From positions 1-30,861 of the forward strand of contig JAFGGQ010000085.1 in the NCBI GenBank assembly GCA_016930435.1: 30,861 nucleotides of DNA, in the 5' to 3' direction. Shown piece after piece: positions 15,880 to 24,000 of this stretch. The translations under genes and the position numbers were made by a program. The first letter of the stretch is position 1. The number at the start of each line of letters is the position of its first letter. The notes below the pieces were generated by a model. The model was not told the DNA's origin, made no database searches, and saw nothing but the letters and a program-made list of their open reading frames with translations. Source of the stretch: a bacterium (lineage in GTDB: Bacteria > UBP14 > UBA6098 > JAFGQG01).

Positions 15880-16536
15880 TTAAAAAATATTTTTGATAGC
15901 CAGGTTCTCCACCCGGCGGATTATTTCGGTCCAAACATAGCCTCCATTTCGCAGGGGCCCAGGGTTAACCAGCAGGGTGTTCCCCAGTGTATCCTGGCCG
16001 ACAGCCTCATGGAAATGCCCGGAAAAGCAGACCAGTGGTTGATATTTCAGTATAAAATCGCGCAGAACCCGGCTGCCCAGATGCTGCCCCCTGACAAGGT
16101 CTATCCTGGTTCCATAGGGTGGTTGATGGACAAGAAGCACCATGGGCAGGGAAAAATCCTGGTCCGAAAGAGCCCCCTCCAGCTCCAGCCCGAAATCATC
16201 GTCTGCTTTCTCATTAGGGGTATTAAATGGCGTATTCAGCGAACCTCCTACCCCTATAAATAGCAATTCATTTATAACAGTACTATGATGTTGAAGGTTT
16301 AACTTCTCCATAGTCAAATAGCGATCGACTTCAGGATAATCACAGTTACCACTGACTGCCAGGATTCTGTTGTTGAAGCGGCGTATAGATTGGATTACCT
16401 TTTGGGCTTCATGCTCCCGGCCAAAATCGGTGATATCCCCGGAGATCATTACCAAATCAGCCCGGGCAAGATCACTTTCTATTTGAGGAAGGATACTGGT
16501 AGTCCCATGGATGTCCGAAAAGGTGATGATCTTCAT
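15880..16536 (-). CDS. Calcineurin-like metallophosphoesterase (YfcE/MJ0936-like)
   Basis: A 218-residue single-domain phosphoesterase with the full metal-binding set: D8 and H10 in FSDIHG, D34 in SGDITD, N64 and D66 in SGNCD, H137 in LVHQPPYGT, and H174 and H176 in SGHFHE. It probably hydrolyses phosphodiesters or phosphomonoesters in the cytoplasm, since there is no signal peptide. The start ATG has AGGA with a 7-nt gap. It sits between a methyltransferase gene (65-bp gap) and the saccharopine-dehydrogenase-like gene. The substrate is not readable from sequence. Confidence 0.9.
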   Translation of the reverse strand: MKIITFSDIHGTTSILPQIESDLARADLVMISGDITDFGREHEAQKVIQSIRRFNNRILAVSGNCDYPEVDRYLTMEKLNLQHHSTVINELLFIGVGGSLNTPFNTPNEKADDDFGLELEGALSDQDFSLPMVLLVHQPPYGTRIDLVRGQHLGSRVLRDFILKYQPLVCFSGHFHEAVGQDTLGNTLLVNPGPLRNGGYVWTEIIRRVENLAIKNIF

Positions 16537-16601
16537 AATAAAATCCTGCCTTGCTAATAGTATATTTTTTGAATCCTCTGTAATCTAAGTACATGGAAAC
16601 G

Positions 16602-17414
16602 TCATTTTTTAAGCAGATAGGTATCCTGTTCAGAGTAGGGCCCGGCTTTTCCGGGAATAAAATCAAGGAGTTCGAACTTCTCGGCAAGAACGTCTCTAAC
16701 ATATTCATAGGGGTGCAGCGCCGCACAAATATTTTCTCCAGCCCTCTCTGCATAATGTACGATGAGTTCACCCCGGTTGAAAAGTACTTTTTCATTCTGA
16801 TCCAGGGCATCCTGATACTGGTAACCGTGAGTGGTCAACAGGATCACTCCTCCAGGCTTAAGAATACGGTAAATCTCCGTCATCCAATTAACCTGGAGTT
16901 TTTCCGGAAGATGGGTAAAGACCGAACGGGCATAAACCAGATCAAAACTTTCATTTTTATAGGGCAAAGGAGGTTTTAGCTGGTTAACATTGAACCGGGC
17001 GAAACTAAGATTTTGCCGGCACCATTCAACAAGCCTAAGATTGTAATCGGTACCATAAAGATTAGCTTCTTTCAGGTCTTTAAAATGCCGGATAATACGG
17101 CCGCAACCGCAGCCAAAATCAAGGATATCCCTAAGCTCGCCAAGGATAATACCGTGAGATTCTAATATGATTTCCATCATGTGCTTGAGCCTTTTACCAG
17201 ATTCCCAGTAATCGGCTTTCCAGCGTACCCCGATTATCAGGTGAATAAGTGAGGAGGGAGGAAAGGGGTAGCCGTCCGGTGAACCTTTAAGGCGAAAACT
17301 TAAACCTTGCAGCGCCTTGAACAGGGTAAATCCCTTAAAAAAGCTGTACAGGCTATCCAGATAACTAAACAGCCCCAATTTAAAAATAGTCCTCTTTATT
17401 TTTCTCTTAATCAT
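16602..17414 (-). CDS. Class I SAM-dependent methyltransferase
   Basis: A 270-residue methyltransferase. Motif I is ILDFGCGCGRIIRHF (97-111); the acidic end of strand 2 is LYGTDYN. Motif IV is FDLVYARSVFTHLPE and the post-IV segment is ILKPGGVILLTTHG. The N-terminus is basic (MIKRKIKRTIFK) and followed by PPSSLIHLIIG, a segment common in methyltransferases acting on sugars or glycans. A membrane-associated role is possible but not shown. Its ATG overlaps the end of the SpoIID gene by 8 nt, implying translational coupling to an envelope-acting protein. The substrate is unknown. Confidence 0.85.
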   Translation of the reverse strand: MIKRKIKRTIFKLGLFSYLDSLYSFFKGFTLFKALQGLSFRLKGSPDGYPFPPSSLIHLIIGVRWKADYWESGKRLKHMMEIILESHGIILGELRDILDFGCGCGRIIRHFKDLKEANLYGTDYNLRLVEWCRQNLSFARFNVNQLKPPLPYKNESFDLVYARSVFTHLPEKLQVNWMTEIYRILKPGGVILLTTHGYQYQDALDQNEKVLFNRGELIVHYAERAGENICAALHPYEYVRDVLAEKFELLDFIPGKAGPYSEQDTYLLKK

Positions 17415-18606
17415 GTTGTTTTTGCAGGGGGGTCAATCTGACCCGGGGATAATAGTAATTTAATATATCTACATAGCTCTTACCTTCACTCGCCATTTGA
17501 CGGGCACCCAGAAGGCATAGCCCTATCCCGTGCCCTTTGCCCCGCCCCGTAAAATGAATGACATCACCGGCATCCTCAATATCAAATTTGTTGCTTAAAA
17601 TCTCACCCCAACCAAATTTTTGCCCTACTTTTATCCTGAAATCTTCACCGATTATATCCAAAGAGCCATTTTTCCCATTTAAGCGAACCTTTTTAACAAT
17701 GCCGGTCAAGCTGTCCTGCTCGATCCGGATATTGCTGAAGTCTGTCCCGAAAAGTTCAATTAAGCCATCACGGGGAAGTGTGGCAGTCCAGTATATATTT
17801 TCGGATGCTTGACAATAAGGACAAATAGTTGGTATAATATATGGCAACGGATGGCCCCAAATATCCTCCGGATCTGCCGTATAACCACCACAACTATGGC
17901 AATAAAAAGGGGTTATTAACTGGTTATTGAAGGTCATTACCAGGTCTCTGGACTGGGGAATGATTAATGTACTATCTACCACTGCGTCATTACCGTAATA
18001 CAGTTGGCAATGTGTGGCATCACAGAATTGAAAAGGCTCATCCGGATGGCGGTCCTGTTCGCTCAGCAGAAAGCTTCTTACAACAATCGACATTGCCGTT
18101 ATAAAATTTTGATCCTTACTATCCTGTATTTCAGAAAAAGTAATGGTCTCTACTGCGTTTTCCAGGGCAACCGAAAGTATAAGTGTAAGCGCATCTTCGC
18201 CGGTCAGGATTTGCAGCCTGCCCCGATAGTAACGGTAGAGTTTGCCGGGGATCCCAATCTGAAAAAATGGTGGGGCTTTAATCCCGGCAGGGTTTTTCAC
18301 CTCTAATCCTCTGGTTTGATATAGCATGCCCGGCCGGCGCTGGTACAGTGAGTTTTTAACCTCCAAATGATCGCCAGAAAAACTCACGGTCAGATAATTA
18401 TCTCCTACATACATTCGTTCCCCGTTATCCAGGGTCACTTCCAGGGGGACCTTAGACCCTGAACACAAACGGATTTCCTGGGGTTTAAAGAGTCCTAATA
18501 TGCTGATGTTAATATCCTCTCCGGAAATTGTATTAGCATAAATAAACAGTATTGTCAATAATAATATAAACTTAATTTTGCAGACAATATTTGAGGATCT
18601 GACCAC
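17407..18606 (-). CDS. SpoIID/LytB-domain protein (putative peptidoglycan lytic transglycosylase)
   Basis: A 399-residue exported protein. It uses a GTG start at 18604-18606, with AAGGAG 9 nt upstream inside the end of the preceding gene. Signal peptide about 1-29. The SpoIID domain is seen in SEIQDSKDQNFITAMSIVVR (158-177), where E159 aligns by eye with the catalytic Glu. It continues with CDATHCQLYYG (195-205), PFYCHSCGGYT (233-243) and the C-terminal GRGKGHGIGLCLLGARQMA plus ILNYYYPRV. SpoIID of sporulating Firmicutes cleaves peptidoglycan from which stem peptides have been removed; in non-sporulating Gram-negatives such genes are of unclear role. Two CxxC pairs (C236/C239 and C262/C265) and C195/C200 could bind zinc. 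The gene overlaps the transpeptidase gene by 35 nt and the methyltransferase gene by 8 nt. Confidence 0.88.
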   Translation of the reverse strand: MVRSSNIVCKIKFILLLTILFIYANTISGEDINISILGLFKPQEIRLCSGSKVPLEVTLDNGERMYVGDNYLTVSFSGDHLEVKNSLYQRRPGMLYQTRGLEVKNPAGIKAPPFFQIGIPGKLYRYYRGRLQILTGEDALTLILSVALENAVETITFSEIQDSKDQNFITAMSIVVRSFLLSEQDRHPDEPFQFCDATHCQLYYGNDAVVDSTLIIPQSRDLVMTFNNQLITPFYCHSCGGYTADPEDIWGHPLPYIIPTICPYCQASENIYWTATLPRDGLIELFGTDFSNIRIEQDSLTGIVKKVRLNGKNGSLDIIGEDFRIKVGQKFGWGEILSNKFDIEDAGDVIHFTGRGKGHGIGLCLLGARQMASEGKSYVDILNYYYPRVRLTPLQKQHD

Positions 18607-19480
18607 CTTTGATAGCTCCTTCCAGTGCTCCCATGCCCTCTTTTGCCATTACTAAGACCCCCCACACCGGGTTATTCTCGGGGGCAAATCCTATGAACAG
18701 GGCATGGGTTTTTGAGGGGATATACCGGCCTTCCATGCAATAGGGGGCGGTGCCGGTCTTAGACAATATGGGGGTTTCCCCCACTACTTCCTGCGCTTTT
18801 ATACCGGTTCCTATGGTTGCGGAAAGCCTCATTCCCTCCCTGATCAAAAATATGTTGTCGTGGCTCAATTTCAGGATATTGGGGGTTTGATTGTTCTCCG
18901 GGAAAAGAATTCCTCCATTGATCAAAGCGGCGTAAGCCCTGAGTAAAGACTTAAGGTTGAGCAATAGTGAATAGTCCAAACCTACCATTGCTTTTAATTT
19001 CTGGGTCTGGTTCTGAAATCTAAGGTTATCAGGGACGGTAAGTTTAAACTCTTCAAGCACTTCTAAAAAGAATTTATAATCCAATTTACTTGCCAGCTCC
19101 AGAAAATAAAGGTTGCAGGAATGTGCAAGTGCTTCAGGGAAATTAAGGACACCGTGGCCCGGGGTGTACCAGCATCTTTTGGTAAGAGGAGAATCGATAG
19201 GAGCAGGCTGGCAACAGAAGGGCTGTTCCGGATCCCATACCCCTTTTCGTAGGGCGGCAAGTGCAGTGAATGGTTTGATAGTAGAGCCCACAGGGAATAA
19301 CCAGGGCTCTCCGGGAAGCCCGTTATAACAATATATATCTTGACCATTTTGTATATTAATGATATAGATAATCCCCTCGAAATTTTGTGCCAGGGAATCC
19401 AGACCGCCAGCCTGAAGAGCTATTCCTGCCATTACGATCATTAAAACAATAAGCCATGTTTTGATTTTTAGCATTTGCAT
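18572..19480 (-). CDS. Stand-alone penicillin-binding transpeptidase-domain protein
   Basis: A 302-residue exported protein made of one penicillin-binding transpeptidase domain. It has a hydrophobic N-terminal signal or anchor (about 5-25) and all three active-site motifs: S66-T-I-K69 (SxxK) in VGSTIKPF, S121-C-N123 (SxN) in AHSCNLYF, and K241-T-G243 in LSKTGTAPY. It lacks the glycosyltransferase domain of class A PBPs and the N-terminal dimerisation domain of class B PBPs, so it is far shorter than normal cell-wall synthases. It could be a DD-transpeptidase, a carboxypeptidase or a beta-lactam-binding regulator. The start ATG has no good Shine-Dalgarno, and the gene follows the 516-residue secreted protein gene after 28 bp. 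Its 3' end overlaps the SpoIID gene, tying two peptidoglycan-acting proteins together. Confidence 0.88.
   Translation of the reverse strand: MQMLKIKTWLIVLMIVMAGIALQAGGLDSLAQNFEGIIYIINIQNGQDIYCYNGLPGEPWLFPVGSTIKPFTALAALRKGVWDPEQPFCCQPAPIDSPLTKRCWYTPGHGVLNFPEALAHSCNLYFLELASKLDYKFFLEVLEEFKLTVPDNLRFQNQTQKLKAMVGLDYSLLLNLKSLLRAYAALINGGILFPENNQTPNILKLSHDNIFLIREGMRLSATIGTGIKAQEVVGETPILSKTGTAPYCMEGRYIPSKTHALFIGFAPENNPVWGVLVMAKEGMGALEGAIKGGQILKYCLQN
18616..18621 (-). promoter_or_regulatory. Ribosome binding site supporting the GTG start of the SpoIID gene
   Basis: AAGGAG on the minus strand, 9 nt before the GTG at 18604-18606, embedded in the last codons of the transpeptidase gene. No ATG is available nearby in the frame. 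Confidence 0.55.
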
Positions 19481-19508
19481 AAAGGATAAAAAGATTAAGT
19501 CCTGCGGA

Positions 19509-21059
19509 TTACCTGGAATAAAGGTAGTTTACCTCTTCTTTAATGAGTTTTGGGTAAACGGTTTGCTGAAGGGTTAAATATTTTATTTTCCGGGTATTTT
19601 GAATTAGGCTGCTGAAGTTCCCCATGAAAAATTCCCTGCTGTCGTAATAAGTCCAGGTTGTTCGCTGATCCAGTTTCCGGATTAAGGAGAGCAAAAAGGC
19701 GCTGGTGTAATCATAGTCTAATTCCAGGTAGCGGATTACAGGATTTTCAGCGCTTTCTGGTTCAGAAAATGTCAATTTTTGCAGAAAACCCTTATCATTT
19801 GCCAGTACAATCCAATGATCTCTGAACTCAACGTAATAGGACTCCATCATGGGTACTTCAAGCATATATTGGGTGCTATTTAATTTGGAAAAATGAAGTT
19901 CCGGGGATACCAGGAATTGCTGATTACAATGATCAGCGATAAGCTTCAGCCATGTTGCAGGTTCGAAATCCCCTTTACCCATATGGATAAGCAATGCTTT
20001 ATTGAGGTCGATAAAGAGGTCCGGTTCAGCTTCATGAGGCTGGACCAGATAGATATAATAGTCAGGAAGATAAGGTTTGAGGCGGTCGCAAAAATCTTTG
20101 TAAAATTTATCCGCTTCCTTTTTTTCGCCCCAGAAGGAGTTAAAAACCAGGTCGCAGTCTTTTTCAAAAAGGCCCATAGATATGAAGCGGTGTTCAAAGG
20201 AGTATTTTTCGATGAGGGGAAAAAGGGTAGGAAGGTTTTTGGGAAACTCTGAAAGCGATGAAAAATAACGGGTTTCCTTTAATCCTTCCCGGTTTTTATC
20301 GAAGAAGATCAGAGCCCGGTCTATCCATTCTATTTCCTCGGGATTCTGATAGATCCAGTAGGTCTTGAAGTACTGGTTATGGTTCAGCTCCGCTTGCTTA
20401 AGATAGAGAAAGAACTCCCAATCTTGCGATTTAGCAAGAACTTCCTCGAACTGCTTGAAATTATCCTGATCCTGCAGACTGATGAATTTATCCTGTTGAT
20501 GAGGCAAACTCAGCGCGGCTTCTAAAAGGGAAATGTTATTGGTTATGAAAACCAATTTCCCGACTTCACAAAAAGCGAAAACCATAGAGCCCTCGTTGCT
20601 TTGACGTACGAAGTAAGTGACTTCACCCATAGTCCGGGGTTCAAAGTATTTGGTTTTATCGTACAATTTTGACCTGATCCATTTTTCATAATTAACTGAG
20701 GTTACCATGAAAAACTCCAGGTTCCCGATGTCATAAAGGGCAAATCCGGTGGGACCGCTACCCAGTGATCCCAGAAATTCCAGATCGATTTTAAGCTCTG
20801 AAAGTGCGCTTAATTCCTTGAAGCGGTCCTGCAATTTTAAATATAACTTGCTGTGGGTAAAATCCTGGAAATTAGCGCTTTCCTGATATTCCTTCCGGAC
20901 CTCTGCCTGCTTTATATCTTCAATAAAATCAGTCAAATCCCTTAATTCAAGATAGAGTAGTGGTTCACCGGGTACGTATGATGAAAGCGGGTTTGCAAAA
21001 CCGGTCAGGATGAATGTGAGTACCGAAACCAGGGCAATGATTATAGTCTTTTTTAACAT
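19509..21059 (-). CDS. Secreted protein of unknown function, DUF3352-like layout
   Basis: A 516-residue protein with a signal peptide (MLKKTIIIALVSVLTFILTGFA). The mature protein starts PLSSYVPGEPLLYLELRDL, then has an amphipathic region with repeated Tyr/Lys/Glu helices and the segment LGSLGSGPTGFALYDIG. Opening with 'P-x-x-x-Y-V-P-x-x-x-L-x-Y-L-E' and alternating 'x-L-V-F-I-T-N-N' strands is reminiscent of the loosely defined DUF3352/DUF2138-type periplasmic proteins, but I cannot prove membership by eye. No catalytic motif is visible. It lies 20 bp after the giant TPR lipoprotein gene and 28 bp before the transpeptidase gene. It is probably periplasmic or held to the inner membrane by an uncleaved signal. 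The start ATG has AAAGAG 9 nt upstream. Confidence 0.7.
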   Translation of the reverse strand: MLKKTIIIALVSVLTFILTGFANPLSSYVPGEPLLYLELRDLTDFIEDIKQAEVRKEYQESANFQDFTHSKLYLKLQDRFKELSALSELKIDLEFLGSLGSGPTGFALYDIGNLEFFMVTSVNYEKWIRSKLYDKTKYFEPRTMGEVTYFVRQSNEGSMVFAFCEVGKLVFITNNISLLEAALSLPHQQDKFISLQDQDNFKQFEEVLAKSQDWEFFLYLKQAELNHNQYFKTYWIYQNPEEIEWIDRALIFFDKNREGLKETRYFSSLSEFPKNLPTLFPLIEKYSFEHRFISMGLFEKDCDLVFNSFWGEKKEADKFYKDFCDRLKPYLPDYYIYLVQPHEAEPDLFIDLNKALLIHMGKGDFEPATWLKLIADHCNQQFLVSPELHFSKLNSTQYMLEVPMMESYYVEFRDHWIVLANDKGFLQKLTFSEPESAENPVIRYLELDYDYTSAFLLSLIRKLDQRTTWTYYDSREFFMGNFSSLIQNTRKIKYLTLQQTVYPKLIKEEVNYLYSR

Positions 21060-21079
21060 TGTATTATACTCTTTAATTT

Positions 21080-24000
21080 CTAAAATAGGTGCAAAGATTC
21101 GTCCAGGGTTAAGGCTTTTGATTTTTCAGCGTTTTTCTCCCGGATAGAAGCCCTTTTACCATCGATCACTTTCTCGATAGCTGCTTTGCGGTCTTCCGGT
21201 GCAAATTCCATCTCCAACTCATAGAGAACAAGGGCTTTTTCAGGAAATTCCAGGCTTTCAAAACAACTTCCCAGTCTAAAGCAGAATTCGGTTTTTTGCT
21301 CCTGGCTAAGGTCAAGATGGTCCAGCCAATAACGCAAGTTCTCCTGATACCAATAACCGAAATCCGCCCAATAATTTTCGGTTCCCAGTACCTCATCAGG
21401 AAACAATCCTAAAGCTTCAAGGTATTGCCGGGTTTCAAAGAGGAAGGAAAAGAGTTGATAACGGCTGCTAAAGTCATCCGGCTGATAATAAATAGCTTTA
21501 AGATAATATTCGGTCGCCCTCTCATTATGTCCATTATCCCTGTAATATTGGGCTAACAGGAGCAGCGCTTCGTAAGGATAGTAACTCTGATCTGCCACTT
21601 TTTCCAGTGTTTCCAGAAAGATAGATGGTTTTTCATTGATGAGCGATAAGCGAGCCATAGCCAGGCTTATGATATTGTCCGGGGAAGCCTGTGAATTATA
21701 TTTTTGCTGAATAAAAAGGAATTCATTATTTTTAACGACATCACTTTTATTCGCTAATATATCGAGATAGAGTTCCAGTAATTTCATTCGTGCGGAGCGG
21801 GGTATCTTAATATCTTCAAGATTACCACGAAGAATACTCAATTCTTTCTCTGGGTTTATCTTATATTGTAGCATCAATATTTTTATCTGGTTTTCCCGGC
21901 TAAAGCTTTTTTGGGAATACAATTCACGGTAACCGAGTGCTTTTTGATATTGCTCAAATTCTTCATAAACGGAAGCTATACAATTGATTATGTGAGTATT
22001 TCCGGGTGCCAGTTGGTAAATCTTGCGAAGCAGGGAATCCGCCTTTCCGGGTTTATTCTGATTAAGATAAATCCGGGCAAGTTCAAGATGGGTATCGGCG
22101 GAACAGTCGCCTTTTCTGATGCTTAATTCATAATATTTTAACATGAAGTTGTCAGCCATCGCATCTTCGCCTAAATCTTTACAAAACCTGTAAACTCTGT
22201 TATAGTCATTGAAATATTCTTCACCTTCCTCTAACCATTCAGCCAGTAATTCATGGGCTTCATCATGGTTATTCAGGGCGAAAAGTATCCGGGCTTTTTT
22301 AAAGACTAAGGTATCCTTCAATGAGAACTGGGATTCTATTCCCTCAAGGCTGGCAAGTGCTTCAGGGAAATCCTTACTAAGAATATAATAATCGACCAAT
22401 CTATAACGCCAGCCTATTTCTGTGGATATATTAAATTTGTCCCGGTTTTTGGAATGTTCTATAGCTTTTTTAATAAAGTATGGGTGTTCCTGGATGGGAA
22501 GCAAGCCGCTATCAAGAGCCAGACTATAGGATTCCAATAAAGATGGCTTTAATTCGCAGAGCTTTTTATAAAAGAGAACCGCTTCATTAGTCCCCTTCTT
22601 TTCAAGATAATACCGAACAACCTTTTCGGAATAGTATTCGCGTTCATAAGGGGTCAAGGAGAGGTAGCGCTCATAGATGATATTTTGAAGGGCGCTTAGG
22701 CCAGCCTCCCCCAAGCCGAAATCGTTCATTTTCTCGAAATAAAGCAGATAATGATCAAGTGGTGTGTTTTGTTTTTCAATGATCCTATTCATTTCATTTT
22801 TGACCTGTTCAGGTTCTCCCTGCTGATATTTCAATCGGGCACGCGCTATGAATATATCGTTACTGTTTGGCATGAGGGTCAAAGCGTAATTATATTGCTC
22901 CTCGGCGAGCGTATATTCTTGCTCCCGGGTGAAAAAATCCCCCAGCATTTTGTATTCAGAAGCAGAGAGGGGGTGGTCCTCGATCCTTCCCCATGCGAAA
23001 TCCGACCATCGCTTGCCAGCCTCTCCCTTCCGGTAAAGATATTTTCCATATTCGAAACTTAATTTGAACCAGGGTTCATCAAGAAGTCCTTGCTCCCAAT
23101 CCTGATGGTCCTGTTTAAGCTCAAAACCTATATTATCGATGTTCAGTGCGTCCAAAAAAGCGCTCTCAGCCTCCCTGGAATAATCTCCGAAATAGGCATA
23201 AACCAGGGCACTCTTGGTATTGATCCAGGATGCTGTCTGCTTCATCCGGGAAAGCATGTCCAGGGCAGAACCTTTATCCCCCTTTTCTATCATAAAGTTG
23301 ATCAAAGAGATTTTTGGAGGTACATCCATCAGTATAGTCCGATCATATTTGTAAGCTTCGTTGAAGAAATAATTCTCGAAATACTGGTAGCTTTTTGGGG
23401 AATATAGTTCCTGGAAAGCCTTAAGTTCGGACTTCTTATCGTCAGTAAGCCAATAAAAACAGGCAAGGTCCTTTTTCCTCTGCCCCTCGTTGTATGTATA
23501 TTTTAGCTTTGAAGAAAGCAAAATCTCAATGCATTTCTTAAACGCGCCCCGTTCTTTATAATATTGGATTACCGGATGCAGGTTCGAATAGAATTCTCCC
23601 CTGGATTGATACTGCTGAATAAGTAAATTTTCCTGGAGATCGGCCAATCCTGCGGTTTGGGCGAAATTGCTGTAAAGTTCCGCTAACCGGCTAAATTGCT
23701 GCGAGCTTTGGGACACTTTCATTCGAGCCATTATCTCCTGTACTTGCCCATCAGTAGCGTACTCACTGACAGCCTGAGCAAAATACGATTGGTAAACCTC
23801 TTCGATTATATATTTGGAATTGCTTATTTTCCACCTTTCATAATGGCCCCGATCTGCCGATGGTCTTTGGTTCAGGGAGTTCAGTTCAGTATCATACCTG
23901 GACCACAGGCCTTCCAGGAGCTCATTAAGACCCACCAGGTCGCTGAGCGCAACTTTAATATCGACAAGTAATTCCAGTTCCCAACGGGCAATCGGTTTAT

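Noticed and set aside
19934-19950. tRNA T-arm-like sequence GGTTCGAAATCC
   Set aside because: Lies within the 516-residue protein gene, with no acceptor stem or anticodon arm around it.
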